A stretch of 64,000 bases of DNA from Brevifilum sp029548365 (GCA_035376985.1 DAOSSA010000001.1:62001-126000), one strand, 5' to 3'; positions 1 to 9,501 are shown, counted from the first letter of the stretch. Made by a program: numbers and translations. Notes: a model not told the origin generated them from the letters alone.

Positions 1-677
1 AAACACTCTGTGCAATAGCACATCGGGCAGGCTTCCCGGCAGGCATAACAACGAATACAACGCTCTGCTTCTTGCCGAAACCAATCGTAGCGTTCATCCC
101 TGGACAGCGCTTGGAAGGCAGCAACTTTCTCTCGAACAAGGTTAGTGTCGCCTTCGGGTAAAGGTTCTCCGATGAGGATATCAACGTTGACCGGGTTGGG
201 ATGCAAACATCGCAAACAAGAATCATGCAGCACATCCTCTTTTACAAAGACGTGTTCCATCCCCTGGAAATGGATTGTGATCGTGTCCTGATTTTCAGAA
301 TAAGCCGTAATATCTTCGCCAGTGCGTTCGATTAGTTTGCGTAAATCAACAATACCCTGGCAAGGGACGCCAATAAGGGTCAAATTTTCACGGAGGTGCT
401 GTTTTTCTACCAGCAGAGCGTTGACGGAACGACTTTCGCAGCCACGAACGACCATGCCGATGCGGGTTTCAACGGGGAAACGGGGCAGATAATTAGCCAG
501 GTTATTCTGACACAAATAATTGTATTCCAGATCCTCAAGGGAGTCTCCCGGTCTGAAAAATCCCGGTTGAGGACGTAAAGGAGAATCAGCATGTTTGAAG
601 GCTAAAAACACATCGATACTTTGCTCGTTGAGCAGTTTCTCAATCTCAGCGCGTAATTTGGCTCTTAGCTCAGTCAT
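1..677 (-). CDS. FrhB/FdhB-like iron-sulfur oxidoreductase subunit, partial at 3' end
   Basis: The reading frame opens with ATG at 677 and stays open to the window edge (225 codons seen). The product resembles the coenzyme F420 hydrogenase/dehydrogenase beta-subunit family. It has a central stretch with RGCESRSVNALLVE and IGVPCQGIVDLRKLI, as in FrhB-type flavin domains, and near the cut end a cysteine-rich segment (CIRCYACREACPMCYC) that would bind iron-sulfur clusters. Its start overlaps the MvhD stop by 8 nt (ATGACTGA), so it is the last visible gene of the AOR-Hdr operon. In this position it would be an electron entry or exit module (flavin to NAD(P)H, F420 or another carrier). The partner is unknown because the C-terminus is missing. 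Confidence 0.72.
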   Translation of the reverse strand, partial: MTELRAKLRAEIEKLLNEQSIDVFLAFKHADSPLRPQPGFFRPGDSLEDLEYNYLCQNNLANYLPRFPVETRIGMVVRGCESRSVNALLVEKQHLRENLTLIGVPCQGIVDLRKLIERTGEDITAYSENQDTITIHFQGMEHVFVKEDVLHDSCLRCLHPNPVNVDILIGEPLPEGDTNLVREKVAAFQALSRDERYDWFRQEAERCIRCYACREACPMCYCTEC

Positions 678-1110
678 TTGAACCTCCCACGGGTGAGCTG
701 ATTCGTGTTGCCAATCGTTTTTCAGGTTGTAATCCGATCAAAAAAGCTTCAAACTCAGCCAATTCTCGCTGAATTCGACCCAGATCTTGCAAATCCAGCC
801 ACACAAACCGCATCCGGTCTCGATCAAAACCGATGTAGTCTAATAAATTCATAAATGCATCATGCTGCCTTAATGCGCTCAAATTTCCTTCTTTGAAATG
901 GCATTTTTCTGGCAGGCATCCGCTGATCATAACCCCGTCGATACCGCCCTGGATTGCATTCAAGATATACAGGGGATTGATGCGCCCGGTGCAGGAAAGT
1001 TTGGTCAAATGGATCGATGGAGGCAGTTTGTGGTCAACCCAGTACTGGTCAACTTCGGAGTATAAACACCACTGACATTGAAATAAGGCAATTCTCGGTT
1101 TGTGTACCAT
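670..1110 (-). CDS. MvhD-type hydrogenase iron-sulfur subunit (electron transfer to HdrA)
   Basis: A small protein of the MvhD/HdrD-delta family, which carries a [2Fe-2S] cluster and passes electrons to HdrA. Visible motifs are the N-terminal FQCQWC, a central CTGRINPLYIL (the conserved C-x-GR segment) and SGCLPEKCHF with two more cysteines. I chose ATG at 1110 (146 aa) because it overlaps the upstream stop as TAATG and begins directly with the family N-terminus. An in-frame extension to 1146 adds only 12 unrelated residues. In BamBCDEFGHI-type complexes the equivalent subunit is BamF. A second MvhD-like domain is fused to the C-terminus of the adjacent HdrA, so this operon has two such modules. 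Confidence 0.88.
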   Translation of the reverse strand: MVHKPRIALFQCQWCLYSEVDQYWVDHKLPPSIHLTKLSCTGRINPLYILNAIQGGIDGVMISGCLPEKCHFKEGNLSALRQHDAFMNLLDYIGFDRDRMRFVWLDLQDLGRIQRELAEFEAFLIGLQPEKRLATRISSPVGGSND

Positions 1111-1703
1111 TAGAATGTCACTTTCTGACGATTCAACCAGCCCCATAAAGCATCGATCAAATTTTCATCGGAATAATCGTCAGGAATTTTAATCGATGTT
1201 GAGCGACAAATTGCTGAGCAAACGCCACAAGCCATGCAAAGTCCCGGGTCCACTGTGGCGACCTGTAATTCGCCGCGATAGGGAACCCTGGCTCTTTCAA
1301 GGGTGATTGCGTCATAGGGGCAAGCTTCCACGCACAAACCGCAGGCTACACATGTCTGCTGATTGACAACAGCCGTTTGGATTACCGTTGTCTGGTTTTG
1401 TTCAACAGCGATTTTTTTCACTGCGGTGATAACTCCGGAAATGTGGATTTTCTGTGGGCATGCCGGGTAACATAAATCGCAGGAGGAACAAAGCCAGGTC
1501 GTCGGGCTATTATAGGCGTCTGAACGCATTTCCATCATCACCATTTTCAAAAGGCGGCGTGGATTGTAATCCGGTTCGACTTTTTGCTGGATCATGCACT
1601 GGCTGGTACAGGTTCCGCAGGAAAAACACAGCTCAACGAATTCACCACCCGGGATGGCTTTAACTTCTTCTGCAAAGGACTGAAAAGTGGTTGAATCGCT
1701 CAT
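1110..1703 (-). CDS. HdrC-like protein with additional C-terminal 2x[4Fe-4S] ferredoxin
   Basis: This is a 197-residue iron-sulfur protein. Residues 25-90 are HdrC-like, with CFSCGTCTSQC and later CSSCDLCYPACP, which together ligate two [4Fe-4S] clusters. Residues 110-185 form a second two-cluster ferredoxin domain (CVACGLCVEACPYDAI and CMACGVCSAICRSTSI), so the protein should hold four clusters. It starts with ATG at 1703 preceded by AAGGAG, and overlaps the HdrA stop as ATGA, implying translational coupling. By position it should wire HdrA to the MvhD and FrhB-like subunits. No HdrB (CCG-domain) partner is seen, so it is unlikely to reduce a heterodisulfide. BamD-like electron transfer is an alternative description. 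Confidence 0.85.
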   Translation of the reverse strand: MSDSTTFQSFAEEVKAIPGGEFVELCFSCGTCTSQCMIQQKVEPDYNPRRLLKMVMMEMRSDAYNSPTTWLCSSCDLCYPACPQKIHISGVITAVKKIAVEQNQTTVIQTAVVNQQTCVACGLCVEACPYDAITLERARVPYRGELQVATVDPGLCMACGVCSAICRSTSIKIPDDYSDENLIDALWGWLNRQKVTF

Positions 1704-4234
1704 TCGGTCTCCTTTGCTTTTAGGATCGCTTCAACGAGGGTATCCGAGTATTCCATGGATTCCGACACTCCAGGCACACCGGGGAATTTCTTTAATCGTT
1801 TTTCCATTTCCGGCTTGAGCCTTTCGATTTCATCATGCAGAACTTCTGGAGTGATGCTATCTAATGTCGCTTGCATTTCGTTCAACACCCGTGCGTATTT
1901 ATCGCCTTCAGCGGCGCTAATCCATTCCACACGGAAACGACCATCGGTCATCTCCATGCGTTCAAAAGCTCTTTGCAGGCGATCAGCTCGTTTGGCGCCG
2001 ATCAACTGACCGGTGATATAGTGGCAGTCCTGTGGGTGACAGCCTGAATACAGAACAGCACCAGCGCCTAAACGGTAAGCTTCGTAGATGAAATCCGAGT
2101 CCATGCGGGCTGAACACATGACACGCAAACCGCGCTCATTGGCTGTGTATTCAAAATGGCTGGTGCCCGCCAAATCCGCACCGCCATAGGAACACCATTG
2201 GCAGCGAAAGGCGAGGATCTTTTCTTCGGGCTTGTCAGCCAGCACCGCTCGCATTTGCGCTAAAATCTGGGCGTCTGTATAGTGCAGTTGGGTGATCGCG
2301 TCTTCCGGACACTCTGCTACACAGGCACCGCAGCCATGGCATTTGGCGATGACCACTTCGGCAGGGTCTTTGACGTCGAAGATATTAATTGCGCCATAAG
2401 GGCAAGCTTTAGCGCAGATTCCACAAGCGCGCCCCCTGGTCGTTGCTGAGCAGCGTTCGGGCCAAACCACGGCAATGGTTGGTTCAATTTCCCATTTCTC
2501 TGAAAGAAGAATGCGGCTGGCACGGGATGCAGCAGCAGAGCCCTGAGCCACGCTGCTGGGGATATCCTTGGGTCCCTGGCAGGCGCCGGCGAAAAAGATG
2601 CCATCGGTGGGGCTGTCCATCGGTCGCAGCTTGGGGTGATATTCCATGAACCAGCCACCGGGGCTTTGAGCCACATTCAGTACAGAACTCATATGGTTCT
2701 GATCAGGCTGTGGGATTGCAGCCTGGTTCAGCATCACCATGTCATATTCTTTTTCAATCACCCGGCCCAGGGTGATATCCTCGGAGTGGATGATGAGATT
2801 GTGGGTTTCTGCATCTTCGGTGATCATACTGGGTCGTCCCTGGATGAAATGGATACCCATTTCACGGGCACGATCGTAAAACTCCTCGTATCCTTTGGAA
2901 GGTGTGCGAATGTCGATATAGTAGATGGTAATATCAACATCCGGGTTTGCTTGCTTTAAGAGGACTGCGTTCTTGATCGAATACATGCAGCAGAAATTCG
3001 AGCAAGATTCGATATAGCGCTTGTCTCGAGAGCCTACACAGTTAATAAAGGCTAATCTTTGTGGATTTTTCCGATCACTGGGGCGGATGAGGTTGCCGGC
3101 TGTGGGACCGGCGGAATTATTAAGCCGTTCCATTTCCATTGAGGTGATTACATTGGAAAAACGGCCATAACCGTACTCTTCCATCACGCTCGGGTCAAAA
3201 TGAGAGAAACCGGTAGCGACAACAATTGCCCCGACTTCTTCCTGGACGATTTTGTCTTCCTGGTTGAAATCGATGGCTTCCAATGCTCCACAAGCTTCGA
3301 CGCATTTATAACAATGGATACAGGCATCCATGTCAATCGAATAAACCAGAGGGACCGATTGGCTCATCGGGACATAGATTGCTTTTCGCGGTGCCAGGTC
3401 CAATTCGAAATAATTCGGTACTTCAATCGGGCAAACTTTGGCGCACTCACTGCAGCCATTGCAGCGATCGGCAAGAACATATTTGGATTTTTCACGTAGA
3501 GTAACGACAAAGTTGCCGACAAATCCTTCAACTTGTTCAACTTCGGTGAAGGTTCTTATATCAACTCGAGGTTGACGCGCCGCGTCAACCATTTTTGGTG
3601 CGAGAATTCATATACTGCAATCCATGGTTGGGAAGGTTTTATTGAGCTGTGCCATAACCCCGCCAATGGTCGGTTCCTTCTCAACCAGGATGGTATCGAT
3701 TCCCTGTTCTGCCAGGTCTAAGGCAGCGCTGATCCCAGCCACACCACCGCCAATCACCATGGCTTTGTGAGTCACTGGTACATCGATCATATCAAGCGGT
3801 GTTAAAAAGCGGGATTTAGCAACTGCTGCGGCAGTTAAATCCATCGATTTTTGCAACGCCCCCTCTCGGTCGTGACCATGTGCCCAGGTACATTGCTCGC
3901 GAATGTTAGCCATTTCCATTAAGAAGGGATTTAAACCCGCTTCAGAAACAGCCGCACGAAATGTGGGCTCATGCATGCGGACAGAGCAAGCAGAAACGAC
4001 CACGCGGTTAAGCTTGTGCTTTTCGATATCTTCTTTTATCAGTCGTTGACCTGAATCGGCGCAGGCATACAGGGTATCGGTTGCGTGCACGACGTCGGGC
4101 AGTTCCCCTGCGAATTTTACAACTTCTTCAGGAGGGATGACCCCGGCGATGTTGCTACCGCAATGGCAGATATAGACGCCAATCCGCAATTCTTCTTCTG
4201 CTTCGTTATTTTGGTCGTTAGGAAGATCACTCAT
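1700..4234 (-). CDS. HdrA-type FAD/iron-sulfur electron-bifurcation subunit, predicted selenoprotein (Sec209), fused to MvhD domain
   Basis: Two in-frame segments (208 and 630 aa) are separated only by TGA at 3608-3610 and five sense codons. Together they give a normal HdrA of about 844 residues. Domains: N-terminal HdrA domain with CHCG and further cysteines (15-130); FAD Rossmann motif GGGVAG (162-167); the block DCSI-[TGA]-ILAPKMVD, where HdrA proteins have Cys at the TGA position; inserted ferredoxin (CNGCSECAKVCP); CIHCYKCVEAC; C-terminal two-cluster ferredoxin; and a fused MvhD-like domain (FRCQWCSYGG, YSGCHPQDCHY). The ATG at 3592 has no Shine-Dalgarno and is the internal Met of ILAPKM, so a separate start there is unlikely. 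HdrA of some Methanococcales is a known selenoprotein. The role is FAD-based electron bifurcation or confurcation with ferredoxin. A nonsense mutation is the alternative. Confidence 0.85.
3570..3610 (-). promoter_or_regulatory. Candidate bacterial SECIS element with UGA(Sec) codon of hdrA
   Basis: On the minus strand, TGA (3610-3608) is followed by 17 nt and then a perfect 9-bp hairpin. The 5' arm is GGTTGACGC (3590-3582), the loop GGC (3581-3579) and the 3' arm GCGTCAACC (3578-3570). The apical loop lies 27-29 nt after the UGA and begins with G. This fits the known bacterial SECIS pattern of a stem-loop immediately downstream of the codon with a G early in the loop. The hairpin is inside the coding sequence and would recruit SelB. 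The stem is longer and slightly further from UGA than in E. coli fdhF. Confidence 0.75.
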
Positions 4235-4743
4235 CGAGGATCCTTTGCTTTTTGTGGAAATTCCAGGCTGGTTTTAATCAGTTTACGGCGGGTGCGCTGT
4301 GCTCGTTGGTCGGGCGTGGTGTATTCAAGTGCATCCTTCGGGCAGATCAATACGCACTGGGGCCCATCTTCCTCGTTTTCACAACCATCGCAAATTTCAG
4401 CCAATTTCGTTCGAGGATTAATTGTAATGGCGCCAAATTCACAGGCTTCGATGCACCATGCGCAGCCATCGCACTTGGTCGGATCAATCCGAATGATGCC
4501 TGTGTCCACGTCTTGTGAAAGGGCATCTCGAGGGCAGGCAATCACACAGGGCGCATTTTCGCATGTGCGGCAGGCAACGGCTGTAATCAAAACCTCATCA
4601 ACCCTGACTGTTCGGATCCGGCTGCGATAAGAATTGAATTCACCGTTTTTGGTATATGAACAGATGTATTCACACAACTGACAGCCAATACACAGTTCTG
4701 GATCACAGACGATATATTTGTACTTCGATGTTGATGCTACCAT
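4231..4743 (-). CDS. Four-cluster [4Fe-4S] ferredoxin subunit (BamC/HycB-like)
   Basis: The 170-residue protein contains four cysteine motifs typical of the DMSO-reductase-B/HycB/BamC electron-transfer family: CIGCQLCEYIC, CRTCENAPCVIACP, CDGCAWCIEACEFGAI and CDGCENEEDGPQCVLICP. It should therefore bind four [4Fe-4S] clusters and act as the wire from the tungsten enzyme to HdrA. It lies 14 nt downstream of the AOR gene and overlaps the hdrA start as ATGA. The ATG at 4743 is preceded by AAGGAG at about 10 nt. The order AOR, this protein, HdrA parallels bamB-bamC-bamE of class II benzoyl-CoA reductase gene clusters, although the substrate of this complex cannot be read from sequence. Confidence 0.88.
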   Translation of the reverse strand: MVASTSKYKYIVCDPELCIGCQLCEYICSYTKNGEFNSYRSRIRTVRVDEVLITAVACRTCENAPCVIACPRDALSQDVDTGIIRIDPTKCDGCAWCIEACEFGAITINPRTKLAEICDGCENEEDGPQCVLICPKDALEYTTPDQRAQRTRRKLIKTSLEFPQKAKDPR

Positions 4744-4757
4744 TATTCATTTTCTCC

Positions 4758-6644
4758 TTATACACCGATTTCTTCTGCGACATCTTCCATGCCGAGGTCG
4801 ATCAGCAGTCGTTTGGGGATAAATCCTTCTTCTGTCCATCCCTTGGCATCGTAATAAATCTTCTTAAGATAGGCGAGCTCTTCTTCCGTAACAACATGAC
4901 CAGCAGAAGGACCAATGGTCATGGGTTCGTTCTTCCAGCGATAGGGTAAATCATCATCCTCCTGCGCCCAACCTTCACGGATGTTGAAAGCTTTTTTGAT
5001 CGTAATGGACCGAACGCCAATTAAATCGACATCGTCATAATCGAAGTTCCAACCCGTCGTTGCATTGATTAATTTGGCGATTGTTGGCCAGGCTCCTGCT
5101 CGATCAGCTTTGCCCGTGAAACAGCGCCTGATGAATTTGCACAATGGGAGGGTGTCGTAAACGGCAGCATATTCTTCTGTTCCTGCTGCGACCTTTCCGC
5201 GAGTTTCGTCAACTGTGAAACGATTTGTTTCTCCCTGAATATCCGGGTCGTAGGCTGCGGTTCGATTGTGACAGGGGCCTCTTGTTCCCGTTGCTAAGCC
5301 AACCGCAAAGGTTTTCAGGGCGCGAGCGTCATAACCAGGGGTTTCCAATCCCTTAACTTGCATCGCCCATTTCCAGGAATCTGTTCCTCGTTCATTGTCG
5401 ATATGTTTTGATGCTCGACGGGTTCCCTCTGCCAGAATATCTCCGATGCCTTCTCTATTCCTGATCATCTTTGCCAGGATGACAGCGCCTTCACCGTTCC
5501 CGAAGGTGAGTTCGATGCCTTCCGGGGCTTCTTCACATTTGAAATCTTCTTTGACCAGAACTCCGCGCACATAGCATTCCATCGCAAAGGAAATAGTAAC
5601 ACCCATGGACATGGCATCCATCCCACAGCGATCCGCAATATCAACCAGTTGGATCGCTGCTGTCATATCACCAATTCCTAAATTCGAGCTGACAGCTTGG
5701 AGGCATTCGTATTCAATACCTGTCATCGCTCCAGTAAAAGGACCTCTTTTAACAATGGACATTTGCTCACAGCCAATGGGACATTGTGTACAGCCGATTA
5801 CCTTGACTTTATGGTGTTCATCAAGATATTCGCCACTGACCTGGTGAGCAAACTCGAAAACGCCCTCCTGGTAGTTGCGCGTAGGCAACAATCCGAGCTT
5901 ATTCATGTTGAGCATGTTGGTGGATGTGCCATAGAGGCGATATTTTTCAGTATAGGGCCCCTGTGCTGATTCAGTGATATCAAAGGACATTTTAAGCAGT
6001 GTATCTGGATCAGCTACAGTGATACCGTGGGTGCCGCGCACAGCCACAGCCTTAATTTTCTTGCTGCCCCACACGGCGCCATGACCGGTCCTTCCAGCTT
6101 GTCGCCCATCATTGGTCACATTGGCAAAGCGAACCATTTTTTCACCAGCAACACCGATGGTCGCTGCCCGCAGTTGATCGTCACCGTAGATTTCACGGAT
6201 CTTTTCTTCGGTTTCATAGGTTCCCAGACCCATAAGTTTGTCAGCAGGCAAAAATTCCACCCGATCGTCATCGATCATGATGTAGATCCAGTTTGGACTT
6301 TGACCATGAATAACAATCCCATCCCACCGGGCACGTTTTAAGACAATAGAGAACCAGCTTCCTGAAAGGCTGTCTCCAATGAAGCCCGTTAACGGAGATT
6401 TTGACGCGATGGCAAATTTACCTCCTACAGGGACAGGTGTTCCTGCGAAAATACCGTTGGCAATGCAAATTGGATTACCGGGTCCATAAGGATCACATCC
6501 TACTTCGATGTTTTCCCAGCATAAGCGGGACGCCATCGAAACACCGCCAATGTAAATTTTGTACCATTCTTCTGGTTTTTCTTCAGCCCAAAATTTACGT
6601 TCATTAAGGTCAATGTGCAATATCTTTCCGCTATATCCATACAT
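4758..6644 (-). CDS. Tungsten-dependent aldehyde ferredoxin oxidoreductase family protein (AOR/BamB-like)
   Basis: A 628-residue AOR family enzyme, normal in length, with the active site expected to be tungsto-bispterin plus one [4Fe-4S] cluster. Motifs seen: the N-terminal pterin-binding region ending in GRTGHGAVWGSKKIKAV (about 190-206); CTQCPIGC with a late Cys in LPLCKF as cluster ligands; DIADRCGMD and DVDLIGVRS as the two DxxGx pterin motifs. The ATG at 6644 has AGGAG 8 nt upstream. It is the first gene of the Hdr operon, with 243 nt of mostly AT-rich DNA upstream in which I see no convincing promoter. Family members oxidise aldehydes or, as BamB, reduce benzoyl-CoA. Coupling to HdrA suggests a thermodynamically driven reaction, but the substrate is unknown. 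Confidence 0.9.
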   Translation of the reverse strand: MYGYSGKILHIDLNERKFWAEEKPEEWYKIYIGGVSMASRLCWENIEVGCDPYGPGNPICIANGIFAGTPVPVGGKFAIASKSPLTGFIGDSLSGSWFSIVLKRARWDGIVIHGQSPNWIYIMIDDDRVEFLPADKLMGLGTYETEEKIREIYGDDQLRAATIGVAGEKMVRFANVTNDGRQAGRTGHGAVWGSKKIKAVAVRGTHGITVADPDTLLKMSFDITESAQGPYTEKYRLYGTSTNMLNMNKLGLLPTRNYQEGVFEFAHQVSGEYLDEHHKVKVIGCTQCPIGCEQMSIVKRGPFTGAMTGIEYECLQAVSSNLGIGDMTAAIQLVDIADRCGMDAMSMGVTISFAMECYVRGVLVKEDFKCEEAPEGIELTFGNGEGAVILAKMIRNREGIGDILAEGTRRASKHIDNERGTDSWKWAMQVKGLETPGYDARALKTFAVGLATGTRGPCHNRTAAYDPDIQGETNRFTVDETRGKVAAGTEEYAAVYDTLPLCKFIRRCFTGKADRAGAWPTIAKLINATTGWNFDYDDVDLIGVRSITIKKAFNIREGWAQEDDDLPYRWKNEPMTIGPSAGHVVTEEELAYLKKIYYDAKGWTEEGFIPKRLLIDLGMEDVAEEIGV

Positions 6645-6887
6645 ATGACTATTCTCCTGAAATAATGATTCTAGGGATGTTTATCAATGCTAATGTCCAC
6701 TCGATGAATTCTGTGTTGCTTCAACTATTAATTCGTAAAAACCAACAATAAAACATTTTATTTATACTCATGAATGATTTATCGCCATAGTGCAGGATGT
6801 AATAAATCCAGGTGAGTATAATCAATAACCGTTTTGGTAGCAAACCCGTTATATACAAGGGTTATTTTACCATAAAACAGCCCCAGT

Positions 6888-8492
6888 TCACTGAAGATCA
6901 AGGTCAGGGGCTATGTCATCCGGAGTGATCCATCCTGTACCTGGGAACACTCGAACGGTTTGGGTTTGGTAAGCAGGGAATTTAGAAAAGGCAGTTCTTG
7001 GAGCACCACAAAACAACAATTTTCCATTTTCAAGGATTACAACACGATCAGCCAGGAGAGCTGCAAACTCAACATCATGGGTGATCAGCAATATGGCTTT
7101 GCCAAGCTGACGCCAGTGATGAAATAGAAAGTTCAAGCGTTTTTTTACATCATAATCCATCCCGCGAGTGGGCTCATCAAGGAAAATTATCCTGGGGTCG
7201 TGAACAGTCACTGCTGCTAAAGCAGTTCGCTGCCGTTCGCCAACAGATAGGTCGCGTGGGTATTGGTCACCAAGATGACCAAGGTCGAAAGGTTTTAGAA
7301 AATCATGAAAATTTACCCCTTCTGCAACCTTACCATGGTTTTTTAATGTGATTTTTAACTCTTCTATTACCGATTCCGCAAAGAGTAGATCATTTGGGTT
7401 TTGAGGCAGGTAGGCGATCTCCTGGATAATTTCAGCAAATTGAAGGTTATTGGTGTCGGTGCCCATCAGGGTGACCTTGCCTGAATGCGGGATCATCTTC
7501 AGCACAGATCGCAAAAGCGTTGTTTTTCCCGCCCCATTGGGGCCCATCAAAACAAGAATTTCACTTTGATGTAAATTGAAACTGACCTCATCTAAAATCA
7601 ACTGATCATTTAAACGGGCGGACAAGCCATTGATTTCCAGGCATACAGGTCGTGCATCCTGTGGTTTGCAATGCTTTTCAATTTGTTTCAAAGGCTTGTG
7701 GGAAAGTTTAACTTGTGGGAAGGTCGGCGGGGTTAAGGGTAAGGGCGAAATTTTCAGGCGTTGAGCGATTTCGACGATAGGCGGCACCTGATACATGAGC
7801 GGCAATATTTCCTGGGGTTTACCAATAATCGCCCCCCGTTCAGCGCTCAGATTAAGGATCAGGTCTGTGTATGGTAGCAACCGTTCCAGGCGATGTTCGG
7901 AAATCAATACCGTCAGGTTAAGATGGTTTTTTAATTCGATAACAAATTTCAACACCTCATCTGCCGAAACAGGGTCTAACTGAGAGGTGGGCTCATCCAA
8001 AATGAGGACTAAAGGTTGTGTCACCAATGCACTGGCGATGGCAACTTTCTGCTGCTCGCCTCCAGAAATTTCTGAAAGGTTTTTCTTGCGCAAAGGGGAT
8101 AATCGCACCATTTGGAGTACTTCCTGGATGCGGCGTTCCATTTCTTGCCTGGATACCCCCGCATTCTCTAACGAAAATGCAATTTCATCTTCAATAACAT
8201 CAAATACGAACTGAGATTCAGGTTCCTGAAACACAAAACCGACTTTGTGTGCCATCACCTCAACTCCTTCCACGATCGGGTCAGACCCAAACACTTGGAT
8301 TTTCCCAGCAATAGTGCCGCCAGAGAAATGGGGCACGAGGCCGTTAATGCATCTCAGCAGAGTGGATTTCCCGCTCCCTGAAGCGCCTGTCACCAGGGTC
8401 AATGTGCCGGCGTTAATTTCAAGGTTCACGTCTTCGAACACGGCTTGTGAACGAAGCGGGTATCGGTAAGTTAAATCAGTAAACTTAATCAT
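6888..8492 (-). CDS. Fused energy-coupling factor ATPase (EcfA-EcfA')
   Basis: This 534-residue protein consists of two ABC ATPase domains in tandem. Domain 1 (about 1-235) has Walker A GASGSGKST, signature SGGEQQKVA and Walker B VLILDEPTS. Domain 2 (about 285-515) has GPNGAGKTT, SVGERQRTAL and IIFLDEPTRG. The two are joined by a linker of about 50 residues, replacing the separate EcfA1 and EcfA2 subunits of most ECF transporters. The start overlaps the ecfT stop by 8 nt. It energises the membrane EcfT/S pair. The riboswitch upstream of the operon indicates that the cargo is cobalamin or a related corrinoid. It is the last gene of the operon. Confidence 0.92.
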   Translation of the reverse strand: MIKFTDLTYRYPLRSQAVFEDVNLEINAGTLTLVTGASGSGKSTLLRCINGLVPHFSGGTIAGKIQVFGSDPIVEGVEVMAHKVGFVFQEPESQFVFDVIEDEIAFSLENAGVSRQEMERRIQEVLQMVRLSPLRKKNLSEISGGEQQKVAIASALVTQPLVLILDEPTSQLDPVSADEVLKFVIELKNHLNLTVLISEHRLERLLPYTDLILNLSAERGAIIGKPQEILPLMYQVPPIVEIAQRLKISPLPLTPPTFPQVKLSHKPLKQIEKHCKPQDARPVCLEINGLSARLNDQLILDEVSFNLHQSEILVLMGPNGAGKTTLLRSVLKMIPHSGKVTLMGTDTNNLQFAEIIQEIAYLPQNPNDLLFAESVIEELKITLKNHGKVAEGVNFHDFLKPFDLGHLGDQYPRDLSVGERQRTALAAVTVHDPRIIFLDEPTRGMDYDVKKRLNFLFHHWRQLGKAILLITHDVEFAALLADRVVILENGKLLFCGAPRTAFSKFPAYQTQTVRVFPGTGWITPDDIAPDLDLQ

Positions 8493-9501
8493 GTCGTTTT
8501 ATGATCATCGGTACAAAAGGTAAAATGCAGAAAAGCAAGCCTATTGTTTGGAGCGCAGGCATGCTCAAATAGGGGTAAGGTGAGTAATTCAGTGAGGGCA
8601 GGCCGTCTGCCCACCGCAGGTAAATAAAAATGACCAAATAAAGCGCAATGATGATGGTTATCATGATATCCATCGGCTTCCATTCTTCGTGGTGATAGCG
8701 CGTGATCTTAGAATGTTTACCAACGGCCATCAGCGTCAGCAGGATGAGCCCGAAACCTATCACAAATAACGGGGCTGACAGGTAGCGGGGATAATTGAAT
8801 AAATGCATCATCCAACCCGAAAAGACGAAGAAGGTGCCCAGGATCAAGCTGATCAGATTGCCCGGTGCTCTGAGATCGATTGGTTGATGAAATCCTCGAG
8901 TGGTCATTGATTCCGCCAGCAAGAAAGCATTTTCCAAACTGGTCACCAACAAAGGAATTAAGATCGGCAACCAATCAACGATCTTTTTCATAGGGTTACC
9001 ACGGATCATTTGGGCTTCTTTGATCTCTCGTGCACGTTTTTGAATGGAAGGGAAAAAGGTCAGAGAAATGGTGACCATCATGGTAATCGGGTGGAAAGCT
9101 CGCGGAATCATCCGGGTGAGCTGTTTGATACTCAAAGCCAGGTTGATGATATTAAACAGGATATATAGCGCACCGATGACCAGCCCATTGATCACTCCAT
9201 AAACCAGGCTTTCAAGCGTAAAGTTGCCGCCAATCAGCGGCCATTTCTGTGGAATTGTGAAGAGGATTGTCTGCCCCACATGCGAGAAAAACCCGTTGAT
9301 CAGTGTGGATAGGAGGATCATTGTCAATAAAAACCGTAGATTTGCCAGAACCCAGTTTTTAATCTTCTTTTCCCGAGCCAGGCGGTGACCTAAAAACAAC
9401 AAACCCACCAGGATCAGACCAAGATAAATTGGATTGCGGGTTGAAAGGATGAAAACCATAACAACCAGCAGCCATATCATCCAAACGATGGAATGAATCA
9501 T
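8485..9501 (-). CDS. ECF transporter transmembrane component EcfT
   Basis: A 338-residue polytopic protein in the CbiQ/EcfT family. It has at least six hydrophobic helices and, in the cytoplasmic coupling region, the pattern ARGFHQP-type 'TTRGFHQPIDLR' together with 'REIKEAQMIRGNP', matching the two conserved Ala/Thr-Arg-Gly coupling motifs that contact the ATPase grooves. The C-terminus has three further hydrophobic segments, longer than the minimal family member. It lies between the S component (8 nt upstream) and the fused ATPase (overlapping 8 nt), so all transporter parts are co-transcribed. Confidence 0.88.
   Translation of the reverse strand: MIHSIVWMIWLLVVMVFILSTRNPIYLGLILVGLLFLGHRLAREKKIKNWVLANLRFLLTMILLSTLINGFFSHVGQTILFTIPQKWPLIGGNFTLESLVYGVINGLVIGALYILFNIINLALSIKQLTRMIPRAFHPITMMVTISLTFFPSIQKRAREIKEAQMIRGNPMKKIVDWLPILIPLLVTSLENAFLLAESMTTRGFHQPIDLRAPGNLISLILGTFFVFSGWMMHLFNYPRYLSAPLFVIGFGLILLTLMAVGKHSKITRYHHEEWKPMDIMITIIIALYLVIFIYLRWADGLPSLNYSPYPYLSMPALQTIGLLFCILPFVPMIIKRHD

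Noticed and set aside
1700..4234. HdrA as two separate genes or as a pseudogene
   Set aside because: The reading frame is intact on both sides, every expected motif is present, the stop is TGA at a conserved Cys, the downstream ATG lacks a ribosome site and is an internal Met of the family, and a SECIS-like hairpin follows. A sequencing error cannot be fully excluded.
6645..6887. Terminator or promoter between the ECF operon and the AOR gene
   Set aside because: A short AACCC/GGGTT hairpin near 6850 lacks a T-run on the relevant strand, and no -35/-10 pair with good spacing was found. Not called.
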